The notes under the pieces: generated by a model
The model's input: the letters and a program-made list of their open reading frames with translations, nothing else
The model's database searches: none
What the model was told of the DNA's origin: nothing
In this document: positions 28,556 to 36,632 of the stretch, in pieces
Position numbering within the stretch: the stretch's first letter is position 1
Layout of the letters: each line of letters starts with the position of its first letter
Source: CAYNFR01 sp964396595
Lineage (GTDB): Bacteria; Bacteroidota; Bacteroidia; Chitinophagales; Saprospiraceae
Reading direction: 5' to 3'
Length of the DNA stretch: 64,000 bases
NCBI GenBank assembly: GCA_964396595.1
Contig: CAYNFR010000006.1
Coordinates: 1 to 64,000 of the forward strand
Program-made: the position numbers and the translations under genes

Positions 28556-29470
28556 TTAGCGGCTCCTTTTACGATTTTGATTGGCGATCACTCTTAATGA
28601 TTGTGGATGCACTTTAAATTCATAAGTTCCCGGTTCACAAGGATAACCTTCGCCGTCAATGTGTAGATAACTTGATTCATGGCATGTAAGTCTGATGTAC
28701 TGACTGCGACTTGTGCTTGCGAACTTGCTTTTATGAATGCGTCCTGCCCAAAATCTCCATGCATTTCCAAAGTAATCTATCTTGTGCGCATCATGGATCA
28801 TCAATGTATTCACGATGCCATCGCTGGTGCTGGCGTCAGCGGCAATTGTAAAATTATATCCGAACATTGAGCCATTGGCCACATTAATCGAGAGAAATTT
28901 CCCCTCATAACTTCCCTCAGGAGTTTGAACAGTGTATTTCTGATTTTTGTATTTAATGCCTTCCATGATAGCCCCTTTGAAGTAAGTCTTAAAACCCCGC
29001 TTAGTGCTATTTTTTGTTTTATAAGCGACGAGACCATCAATTCCTACACCTGCCATATTAAAATACGGTCTTCCATTAACCTCAGCGCTATCCATAGGTT
29101 TGACAAACCATTCTTTAAGAATTTTCAAGGCTCTTTCTGGATTGCGTCCCAGTCCTAAGTGCATAGCCAAGCCATTTCCAGAACCTCCCGGAATTATGCC
29201 CAATATTACATTAGAATTGACCAACCTACTAGCGACCTCATTAACGGTGCCATCACCACCAGCAGCGATCACCGCATCATAATTGTGCATAATGGCCTCT
29301 TCTGTTAACTCAGCAGCATGCCCCAAATAACGTGTCATAATGATATCATACTCCCAGTTAGTATCAGTCAATGCACGATTGATCATATCCGGATAGTCCT
29401 TCTTCATGCGAGACCCGGCAAAGGGGTTCACTATGAATCTGATTTTTTTCTTATCCTCTATTGGATTCAT
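28556..29470 (-). CDS. Diacylglycerol/lipid kinase family protein
   Basis: This 304-residue protein carries the DAGK catalytic signature: V-N-P-F-A-G near 14-19, the phosphate-binding G71-G-D-G-T75 with N-E-V-A after it, and I-P-G-G-S-G-N-G-L-A at about 93-102. The C-terminal beta domain ends near H-I-D-G-E-G-Y. The family phosphorylates diacylglycerol, sphingoid bases or ceramide at the membrane, and the substrate cannot be told from sequence. As the last gene of the inositol-lipid cluster it could turn diacylglycerol released by the inositol-phosphorylceramide synthase back into phosphatidate. This recycling role is my inference. It lies 62 bases downstream of the gtrA-like gene. Confidence 0.85.
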   Translation of the reverse strand: MNPIEDKKKIRFIVNPFAGSRMKKDYPDMINRALTDTNWEYDIIMTRYLGHAAELTEEAIMHNYDAVIAAGGDGTVNEVASRLVNSNVILGIIPGGSGNGLAMHLGLGRNPERALKILKEWFVKPMDSAEVNGRPYFNMAGVGIDGLVAYKTKNSTKRGFKTYFKGAIMEGIKYKNQKYTVQTPEGSYEGKFLSINVANGSMFGYNFTIAADASTSDGIVNTLMIHDAHKIDYFGNAWRFWAGRIHKSKFASTSRSQYIRLTCHESSYLHIDGEGYPCEPGTYEFKVHPQSLRVIANQNRKRSR

Positions 29471-29532
29471 AGATCAACACTTTCTGATGGTTGCTGTAAA
29501 AGTACGGGATCAAGATTTATGACCACGAAATT

Positions 29533-29982
29533 CTATCTAAACACAAAATATCGCTGCATAGGAAAATTAAAACAAGCACCGACCAGCACTGCCACCATCA
29601 TTTTGGATATGCTGTAATGTCCCACTTGCAATATATCTGTGAAGATATAAAGACCTAAAGTATTTAATGCTATACTCCCTACGAATACCATCAAGAATCT
29701 TAATCCTTGTTTACTTACAGCTCCTATCTTATTAAAAAAAGTCCAGTTTCTTCCCAGAAAAAAAGCGACAGAAGCACCTGTTAATGCCCCGAAAAATCCC
29801 GAAAGCACGTAGTAAAAACCCAAAATTTCAGTGGCAAATATGAGAACTAAAAAATCACATACTGTTGCTGTTCCGGCACTGACATTATACCTGAAAAATG
29901 ATTTTACGACAGGCACTTTCTTAGTCAATTGTGGTGTAAGAACTGATTCCGTCACAAATATTGAATAATCATCCGTAAACAA
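29533..29982 (-). CDS. GtrA family four-helix membrane protein
   Basis: This 149-residue protein has four predicted membrane helices (about 32-50, 54-75, 93-110 and 122-141). The loop F-F-L-G-R-N-W-T-F-F near 74-83 between helices 2 and 3, and the closing N-F-P-M-Q-R-Y-F-V-F, are the GtrA/DPMS-type signature. GtrA proteins are thought to help move polyprenyl-linked sugars or other lipid-linked groups across the membrane, or to stabilise a partner glycosyltransferase. Its start lies 31 bases inside the phosphatase gene, a close coupling that ties it to the inositol-lipid cluster. What it moves, if anything, is unknown. Confidence 0.82.
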   Translation of the reverse strand: MFTDDYSIFVTESVLTPQLTKKVPVVKSFFRYNVSAGTATVCDFLVLIFATEILGFYYVLSGFFGALTGASVAFFLGRNWTFFNKIGAVSKQGLRFLMVFVGSIALNTLGLYIFTDILQVGHYSISKMMVAVLVGACFNFPMQRYFVFR

Positions 29983-30404
29983 ATATTCGCATAGACGCCC
30001 GCTACCAAATCATCGATTAACACCCCCCAATCATTCTTCCAACGATCAATAAGCCTTATACCCAATGGCTTTGTGATATCAAATAATCTGAATAAAACCA
30101 GACCTACTAAGACATTTTTCCAACTCCATGGTACGAAAAGCAATGTAACACACATACCTACTATCTCATCTGAAACAATACGCTGATCATCATGAGACCA
30201 GGTGTCAGGCAAATATTTGATAGCTGCATACGCCGCCAATGTAAAAACGAAAATAAAAACCAACAAATCGATACCAAAGCTAAATCCGTAAAATTGCAAC
30301 ACATACAATAGGAGCACGCCGACTATAGAACCAAAAGTTCCCGGAGCAACGGGACTATATCCTGCTCCAAATCCACTTGAAAAGAAAGATGCCACAATAC
30401 TCAT
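29952..30404 (-). CDS. PgpA-type phosphatase, probably phosphatidylinositol-phosphate phosphatase
   Basis: This 150-residue protein matches phosphatidylglycerophosphatase A: G-Y-S-P-V-A-P-G-T-F-G-S near 15-26, D-D-Q-R-I-V-S-D-E-I-V-G near 72-83, R-L-F-D-I-T-K-P near 106-113 and W-G-V-L-I-D-D-L-V-A-G-V near 125-136, with several membrane segments. PgpA dephosphorylates phosphatidylglycerophosphate. Placed between inositol-3-phosphate synthase and gtrA, and in a cluster with a CDP-alcohol transferase, it more likely removes the phosphate from phosphatidylinositol phosphate, as a related enzyme does in Bacteroides. Housekeeping PgpA activity cannot be excluded from sequence. Confidence 0.83.
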   Translation of the reverse strand: MSIVASFFSSGFGAGYSPVAPGTFGSIVGVLLLYVLQFYGFSFGIDLLVFIFVFTLAAYAAIKYLPDTWSHDDQRIVSDEIVGMCVTLLFVPWSWKNVLVGLVLFRLFDITKPLGIRLIDRWKNDWGVLIDDLVAGVYANICLRMIIQYL

Positions 30405-30410
30405 AAGAGT

Positions 30411-31679
30411 TTATGCTAACTTAGCATACTCAAGAAGTTTTTTATTGAGCATGTCATGTTGCTTAAACAGATCATGAACTGGAAGTCTTCCATCAGCAGT
30501 CTGAGGGGATTTCAGATAGTATGACAACCACTCCTGAATACCACTATCACCATTGCGATTAGCCAAATCAAGAAATAGCGCCAGATCTAATACCAAAGGC
30601 GCTGCCAAAATCGAGTCACGGCACAAAAAGTCAATCTTTATTTGCATCGGATAGTTTAACCAGCCCTTAATATCAATATTATCCCAACCTTCTTTGTTGT
30701 CACCACGAGGAGGATAGTACTCGATTCTAACCTTATGATACATATCACCATAGAGTTCGGGATTCTCTTCCGGTTCAAATATTTGCTCTAAAACACCGAG
30801 CTTAGAAACCTCTTTTGTTTTAAAATTCTCCGGTGCATCCAGAACCTCGCCATCTCTATTACCTAAAATATTCGTGCTAAACCATCCTGATACACCGAGA
30901 TATCTTGACTTCAATCCCGGTGCCACAACCGTCTTCATAAAGGTCTGACCTGTTTTGAAATCCTTTCCCGACACAGGAACATTATTTATATTTGCCAACT
31001 CCAGGATGGCCGGCACATCACAAGAGAGATTAGGTGCACCATTGGCATACGGAACGCCCTCTTTCATTGCTGCATACACATATATCATGCTTGGCGGAAT
31101 GGCAGGGTCGTTATTCCTTAAACCCTCTTCAAGACTTGCTAAACTGCTATGAACAGCAGATTCTTCGATATACATCTCTGTACTACCACACCATACCATG
31201 ACCAAGCGATCACAGTTATTTTCCCTTTTAAATCGACGTATATCATCTATCAAGGCGCGTGCAAGATCCATTTTGGTAGCCCCTTCCTTTATATTCGGAC
31301 CGTTTATGTTCTTTACGTATTCAGTATCAAATACAGCCTTCATCGGCTGAATAGCACTTAATTCATCCCTTAGTTCATCTAGCAAATCACGGTCTAATAC
31401 TTTAGCTTTAAACGCTGCTTGATAGGCATCATCTTCGAAAATATCCCATCCACCAAAAATCACATCCTTCAAGTCTGCAAGTGGAACAACATTCTTGATT
31501 TTATCCTTTGATCCATCAGGTAATTCTATGTCCCCCATCTGGGTCAAAGATCCTATCGGTGTCGACAATCCCCTTCTTACGGCTAGACAACCCGCAATAA
31601 ACGTTGTGCCTACTGCACCCATTCCCGGAATTAAGATCCCTAGTTTCCCAGCCGTCGATTCCGTTTTTTTGTATTTCAT
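30411..31679 (-). CDS. Inositol-3-phosphate synthase (myo-inositol-1-phosphate synthase)
   Basis: This enzyme makes 1D-myo-inositol 3-phosphate from glucose 6-phosphate using NAD internally. The nucleotide-binding loop is I-P-G-M-G-A-V-G-T-T near residues 17-26. Further family segments are V-W-C-G-S-T-E, N-G-A-P-N-L-S-C-D, the S-G-K-D-F-K-T-G-Q-T catalytic region, L-G-V-S-G-W-F-S-T-N-I-L-G-N-R-D-G and a C-D-type S-I-L-A-A-P-L-V-L-D-L. I use the ATG at 31679 (422 residues). The ATG at 31715 adds a non-conserved leader. It lies 6 bases upstream of the phosphatase gene in the inositol-lipid operon. Confidence 0.92.
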   Translation of the reverse strand: MKYKKTESTAGKLGILIPGMGAVGTTFIAGCLAVRRGLSTPIGSLTQMGDIELPDGSKDKIKNVVPLADLKDVIFGGWDIFEDDAYQAAFKAKVLDRDLLDELRDELSAIQPMKAVFDTEYVKNINGPNIKEGATKMDLARALIDDIRRFKRENNCDRLVMVWCGSTEMYIEESAVHSSLASLEEGLRNNDPAIPPSMIYVYAAMKEGVPYANGAPNLSCDVPAILELANINNVPVSGKDFKTGQTFMKTVVAPGLKSRYLGVSGWFSTNILGNRDGEVLDAPENFKTKEVSKLGVLEQIFEPEENPELYGDMYHKVRIEYYPPRGDNKEGWDNIDIKGWLNYPMQIKIDFLCRDSILAAPLVLDLALFLDLANRNGDSGIQEWLSYYLKSPQTADGRLPVHDLFKQHDMLNKKLLEYAKLA

Positions 31680-31755
31680 ACGCCTAATTAGCCAAATATT
31701 CAAAAATGACCGCAAAGCTAAACTTTTATTACCAATAATTTAACTCAAGAAATCC

Positions 31756-32700
31756 TCAAGCAGGAAAAAGCACTAAGTACATACGCTCGAATTGACGATT
31801 AACAAGTTCTGTACGTATTAATATTGACATAATAAAATAACCTACCAATGCACAGAAAACACCGAGAATAACATCAATCACATAATGATGTTGCGAGTAA
31901 ACGGCGGCAAACCAAATCCCTACACTTAAGACCGAAAATATCCAAATGAATAAATTATGACGTAACTTAATTGCATATAGCAAGCTAATAAAAGGATAGG
32001 CAGAATGTAACGAAGGAATAGCTGCGAAAACATTAGAGTTTTTAGTGTACATGTCTGTAAAAACAGAAATATTGAAAATCCTGTCGAATTCTGCCAATAA
32101 TGCCGGACTTGAAGGAATGGTATGATCGACAACATTACCATACTGGAAAAAATACCAAGGTGGCGCAGCAGGATATAAGTAGTATATCATGAATCCCACT
32201 ATGTTCGTCAACAAAAAACCATAAGTAAAATGATACAATCCGATATCCTTCTTATACCACAGGTACAATGCGAAAATCATCGGTATGGGAACCCATGCCA
32301 AATAGCTTATTCCGGCAAAAACAGTTAGTAGATCATGTTGATGTGCTGCAAGCCATTCACAAGGTGATAGAAGGCTTTCTGCTAATCGAATACCGAATAG
32401 CTTCACTTCTATTTCGTAAGGCTGAATAACATGAACAGGTCGGAACAAAAAATTGGGATACACCCGCAAAGCATCATAAATAATCCAGAAAAAAGCAAAT
32501 GCAGAGAGAGCCGTAAAAAATCTAAATGTATATTTATGAGACAAAATTGTGAAAAATACTAACGCAAAAAATAGATAATGGTCAGTCCTCCAGCCAATTA
32601 AAATATTGACGAATAACAAATAAAACACCGTAAATATTCCTGCTGCAGACATTCTATACTGAAGTGATTCTGCCGCACTAATTCTCTTGACTAGACTCAC
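31756..32700 (-). CDS. PAP2/AUR1-like inositol phosphorylceramide synthase
   Basis: This 314-residue protein has six or so membrane helices and the PAP2 motifs in AUR1 form: A-I-P-S-L-H-S-A-Y-P at about 223-232 and Y-S-Q-H-H-Y-V-I-D-V-I-L-G near 266-278, supplying the catalytic His and the His/Asp pair. AUR1-type enzymes move phosphoinositol from phosphatidylinositol to ceramide and release diacylglycerol. A related gene in Bacteroides serves this step. Its start overlaps the end of the CDP-alcohol transferase gene by 4 bases and inositol-3-phosphate synthase follows, so this assignment is well supported by context. A plain lipid phosphatase is the alternative. The ceramide-making enzymes are not in the window. 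Confidence 0.82.
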   Translation of the reverse strand: MSLVKRISAAESLQYRMSAAGIFTVFYLLFVNILIGWRTDHYLFFALVFFTILSHKYTFRFFTALSAFAFFWIIYDALRVYPNFLFRPVHVIQPYEIEVKLFGIRLAESLLSPCEWLAAHQHDLLTVFAGISYLAWVPIPMIFALYLWYKKDIGLYHFTYGFLLTNIVGFMIYYLYPAAPPWYFFQYGNVVDHTIPSSPALLAEFDRIFNISVFTDMYTKNSNVFAAIPSLHSAYPFISLLYAIKLRHNLFIWIFSVLSVGIWFAAVYSQHHYVIDVILGVFCALVGYFIMSILIRTELVNRQFERMYLVLFPA

Positions 32701-33377
32701 TTCTTTAGCTCTAAAAATCTTTGATGAGTAAAGACGATACGCCGAAGTGCCGTAATATTGGTTGAAATAGCAAGAAAAACCATTCCCAAAATATATAAAT
32801 CTTGTCCGGCAAACCCTATCCGCATAAAACTATTAGCAGCCATTGTAGCCCATGTCCCACAAAATATTGACCACAAGCCTATAAAGACTATTCTCTCGGG
32901 TCGCTGCATAAGTCCTACGCTACAATCCACACCGAGGGATTCAGCTCTAGAACGATTATAACTAACCATAATTGAGCCCATAATAGCTAACAATACCGCT
33001 ATTACTCCTACCATCTTATTAAAGTGCATAAAATAAATCACCAATCCGAACATCATGACGAACTCACTATATCGATCTATGACACTGTCAAAGTATGCAC
33101 CAAATAATGTTTGCTGATTGTATAACCTGGCGAGACGTCCATCAATACTGTCCATTGAGCCTGCAAAACCGATTATGAATCCAAATAAAATCCAACCATG
33201 GCTATATCTCAGATTATCTAAATGACCCTTATTCAACAAAAAGAAGACGGCAACACCATTTAGCAATAAACCGAGGATGGTAATGTGATTGGGCTTAACG
33301 CCCAATTTATAAAACATCTTCACCAGAGGATCAAATAACAAGTACAGAAATTTCCTTCCAATCTCGTGATATCCCAT
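32697..33377 (-). CDS. CDP-alcohol phosphatidyltransferase, probably phosphatidylinositol-phosphate synthase
   Basis: This 226-residue membrane protein has the full CDP-alcohol phosphotransferase motif: D76-x-x-D79-G-x-x-A-R84-x8-G93-x3-D97-x3-D101, whose Asp residues bind two metal ions. The family joins CDP-diacylglycerol to an alcohol. As first gene of the operon with inositol-3-phosphate synthase, an AUR1-like enzyme and a PgpA-like phosphatase, the acceptor is most likely inositol 3-phosphate, giving phosphatidylinositol phosphate. Synthesis of phosphatidylglycerophosphate or another phospholipid is the alternative. The 127-base gap to the divergent desaturase-family gene should hold both promoters. 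Confidence 0.85.
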   Translation of the reverse strand: MGYHEIGRKFLYLLFDPLVKMFYKLGVKPNHITILGLLLNGVAVFFLLNKGHLDNLRYSHGWILFGFIIGFAGSMDSIDGRLARLYNQQTLFGAYFDSVIDRYSEFVMMFGLVIYFMHFNKMVGVIAVLLAIMGSIMVSYNRSRAESLGVDCSVGLMQRPERIVFIGLWSIFCGTWATMAANSFMRIGFAGQDLYILGMVFLAISTNITALRRIVFTHQRFLELKK

Positions 33378-33504
33378 AATCGGCGCAAGATAGAATTTTT
33401 ATATCTCTCAGACAAAAAGGCAGACATGGACTTTGCCGATAATTATTCTTGCACCCTCGATGGCGAAAATTAAAGTATAATTGTAGCATCAATGTACTTA
33501 CACC

Positions 33505-34788
33505 ATGGAATTATACGCCAAAGTTTTGAGTTATGCGATACCGGGATTTGTGCTCTTGATTGTGATTGAGTACATCGCAAGTATCATAATGAAGTATCCG
33601 GTCAACAAAAGCATGGATACTATATCAAGTCTGAGTTCGGGCATGACCAACACGCTAAAAGATCTACTCGGACTATCTATTGTCATAGTCAGCTATGACT
33701 GGATGTACAACACATTGGGCATTTTTACGATATCTTCACCTATATGGTTGTACATTGTCGCTTTCGTTCTTATTGATTTTGCTTCGTATTGGTCACATCG
33801 ATTCAACCATGAATACAATGTTCTGTGGAACAGACATATCGTTCATCATAGCAGTGAAGAGTACAATTTATCATGTGCTTTACGCCAGAGTATTAGCGGT
33901 GTAGTCGGTGTTTACTTTTTCCTGTACATTCCATTAGCTATCGTCGGTATACCAACAGAAGTAATTGCTATTACAGCTCCGTTACACCTATTTGCGCAGT
34001 TTTGGTATCATACAAGATTGATCGGCAAGATGGGATTTCTCGAGCATATTTTTATGACCCCTTCTCACCATCGAGTTCATCACGCGATAAACAAAGAATA
34101 TCTGGACAAGAATTATTCAGCCATCTTCATTGTTTGGGATAAGATGTTTGGCAGTTTTCAAGAGGAGCTTCCGGATGTTCCACCTGTGTACGGAGTGAAG
34201 CGACAAGTGAAAACATGGAATCCTTTTATCATTAATTATCAACATTTCTGGTTGCTGATAAAAGATGCTTGGCGTACCAATATTTGGTGGGACAAGATAC
34301 GAATTTGGTTTATGCCGACAGGATGGCGCCCCCTGGATGTTGTAGATAAATATCCCGTCCTATCAGTGAATGACGTCTACGCAATGAAAAAATATGAGAC
34401 TACTTTCAGCATGCCGACCAAAGCATGGTTTTGGTTTCAACTCGTATTAAATAATCTGATACTGTACCATTTGCTTATATCTCTAGCGAATCTAAGTTTT
34501 GCGGATATTATTTATTATTCGATCTACATTGTATTGTCGGTGTTCGCATACACCAGTCTGATGGACAAGAGTGTTTTGGGGCTAGTAGTGGAAGTACTCA
34601 AAATTGTTTTTGGCTTATGGATCCTGTATGGCCTATCACCGACTTGGTTTGGTATGTCATCAGAATGGGCGGCAGGCTTTGTAATGATTAAGATATATTT
34701 GATATTGTCATTAGTGATTACTTATCATATTTATAAAACCGAAATAACTGCCACAAGAAGCGATAGTGGCAATCTAGCCTACGACTAG
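33505..34788 (+). CDS. Sterol-desaturase-family (fatty acid hydroxylase) membrane di-iron enzyme
   Basis: This 427-residue protein carries the three histidine clusters of the family: H98-R-F-N-H102, H111-I-V-H114-H115, and S-H-H-R-V-H-H near 188-193. They bind a di-iron centre at the cytoplasmic face. The N-terminal 280 residues form the enzyme core with about five helices. The C-terminal part (about 310-420) adds four more hydrophobic segments, which recalls alkylglycerol-monooxygenase-like members. Substrates may be sterols, fatty acyl chains, sphingoid bases or alkylglycerols. It is divergent from the inositol-lipid operon and may share its control region. A lipid-chain hydroxylase role is plausible but not shown. 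Confidence 0.85.
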   Translation: MELYAKVLSYAIPGFVLLIVIEYIASIIMKYPVNKSMDTISSLSSGMTNTLKDLLGLSIVIVSYDWMYNTLGIFTISSPIWLYIVAFVLIDFASYWSHRFNHEYNVLWNRHIVHHSSEEYNLSCALRQSISGVVGVYFFLYIPLAIVGIPTEVIAITAPLHLFAQFWYHTRLIGKMGFLEHIFMTPSHHRVHHAINKEYLDKNYSAIFIVWDKMFGSFQEELPDVPPVYGVKRQVKTWNPFIINYQHFWLLIKDAWRTNIWWDKIRIWFMPTGWRPLDVVDKYPVLSVNDVYAMKKYETTFSMPTKAWFWFQLVLNNLILYHLLISLANLSFADIIYYSIYIVLSVFAYTSLMDKSVLGLVVEVLKIVFGLWILYGLSPTWFGMSSEWAAGFVMIKIYLILSLVITYHIYKTEITATRSDSGNLAYD

Positions 34789-34970
34789 AGAAAGATTCAG
34801 TGTGAGATACGAAGAATCATAAGTAGCTCATTCAAGACTTTCGGGCTAGTCAAGAGTTATGTGTTATCCCTATTTTGGGGGAATAAAGGGTTTAATTTAC
34901 CCAAATGACCAAGAGAGCACATGGAGAAACATTATATTAAGGCTACATTTGTTGATTCAAATTCAACGGG

Positions 34971-36632
34971 GTGAAAGAACAACTCAGCAAACTGAGACAA
35001 TTGACCGGTCAAGCATGGTTTTTTATAGTGTTCTCAGTGATATGGATAGGTGTATTAACACTTGACTATCTCAATAAGGAGGTTATTTATTGGCCATCTT
35101 TCTATTATTTCCGATATTATTTTTTGGGGACGTTTGTATTGCTAATATCCACACTATTAGCAGGCTGGATTAACAAAAAATGGTTTTTTAGAAACTTTCC
35201 AAGCTTAAAAGTCAATGGTATAATGCTCTGGGTATTGATAGTGATTTTTATCTGGGCAATCACGATATCCTTCAATAAATATTGGCAAGCTCCAATTAGT
35301 CTCTCGAATTTTGCCCACCTTGCCAAAATGTCTGTTTTTACCCTGGGCATCTCCTTGATATTATGTGCTGCCTGTTATAGCGTGGGCAATTTGCTGCGCT
35401 GCCGACTCATAGGTCGAAGAGATCATGGTGGATTGACACTGGCTATGCTTGATATTGCGACAGGTTTTATGATTTACACCCTGATCTTGATGGCATTCGG
35501 TGCTTTTCATCTGTTGAACTCCTGGATTATGGCAGCGATTTTGGCTCAAATGCTCCTAGCCAATTATCAGAAAAGTATCTCTTTTTTTCATGGTACGCTA
35601 TGGAAGCGCATTGATTCGATTGAAAAATTTGGATTCTGGGGTATATTCTTGGGGGTCTTACTGATCTTTTACTTAACCATGAATTATCTGTACTCACAGA
35701 GTCCTTTTCCTCTGGGCTTTGATGCACGCAATTATTATATCAACATTTCAAGATTGATAGGAGATGCCAATGGACTCGTCGAAGGTTATGCTCCTCATGC
35801 TTGGGCATTGGTACAGGCTACCGGATACCTATTGGCTAACAGCCCGGAATTAAGTCTTTTTATTTCAACATTAGGGGGTATCTTATCTTTATTTACCATG
35901 CATGAACTCTCGGTGAAACATCTTAAACTAAGTGAAGCAAGCTCTGTCGGGATTTGCTTGCTGTTCATTGTTACACCTGCGATCACAAATCATTGGATAA
36001 TCGAATATAAAATTGATCTTGCGCTTTTGTTCGTTCAATTAAGTATGATAAATGCATTCATAGGTTGGGTAAAACAAAAAAGTTTAAACTCACCGGATGT
36101 TTTAAAAAGGCTTGAAAAAAAAGACTTCGGCTTTATGATTTTATTAGGACTAGTCGGGGGCTTTACCCTATCGATTAAAGTGCTTAGCCTGTTTTTGCTA
36201 TTCGGTCTGGCAATAGCACTCTGGTATTATGCCAAGGACTGGAAAGGCTCAATAGGCGTCAGCTCAATCGTCATGGGTCTAATAATTACCTTGAAACTTG
36301 ATGAGATGTCCGGTATGAGAGAGTATCACCTTAGTGCAAATGAAACCGGAGTAGCCCTCTTGATCATAGGTGTTGCCCTCCTGTTATATTCTTTAATACA
36401 ATCCAGAAAGAGCTTTCTGAGTGCAACAAGTTTAATATCCACCTTCGCCTTATGCTCTCTGCTCACTTTTGGCCCGTGGGTGTATAAAAATTATGTCTTT
36501 TCAAAAAGTACTAATATTATGACTTTGGTACTCGGAGGACTGCCGCAGACAGAATTTAGAGCTTACGACCTAATAAGAAACCATAGAGCACTTGAACGCG
36601 AAGAACAACAAAACCAACAAGAAAACAAATGA
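34971..36632 (+). CDS. Polytopic membrane protein, GT-C glycosyltransferase-like (part 1 of a coupled pair)
   Basis: I do not recognise a named family with certainty. The 553-residue product (GTG start) has about 12 hydrophobic helices. After the fourth or fifth, an extracytoplasmic loop contains F-P-L-G-F-D-A-R-N-Y-Y near 247-257, the kind of acidic-plus-aromatic segment seen in GT-C polyprenyl-sugar glycosyltransferases. The end is hydrophilic and Gln/Glu/Asn-rich. Its stop overlaps the start of the next membrane gene (ATGA), and a DPM1-like glycosyltransferase follows, so an extracytoplasmic glycosylation role is likely. The 182 bases upstream hold no gene. Confidence 0.65.
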   Translation: MKEQLSKLRQLTGQAWFFIVFSVIWIGVLTLDYLNKEVIYWPSFYYFRYYFLGTFVLLISTLLAGWINKKWFFRNFPSLKVNGIMLWVLIVIFIWAITISFNKYWQAPISLSNFAHLAKMSVFTLGISLILCAACYSVGNLLRCRLIGRRDHGGLTLAMLDIATGFMIYTLILMAFGAFHLLNSWIMAAILAQMLLANYQKSISFFHGTLWKRIDSIEKFGFWGIFLGVLLIFYLTMNYLYSQSPFPLGFDARNYYINISRLIGDANGLVEGYAPHAWALVQATGYLLANSPELSLFISTLGGILSLFTMHELSVKHLKLSEASSVGICLLFIVTPAITNHWIIEYKIDLALLFVQLSMINAFIGWVKQKSLNSPDVLKRLEKKDFGFMILLGLVGGFTLSIKVLSLFLLFGLAIALWYYAKDWKGSIGVSSIVMGLIITLKLDEMSGMREYHLSANETGVALLIIGVALLLYSLIQSRKSFLSATSLISTFALCSLLTFGPWVYKNYVFSKSTNIMTLVLGGLPQTEFRAYDLIRNHRALEREEQQNQQENK

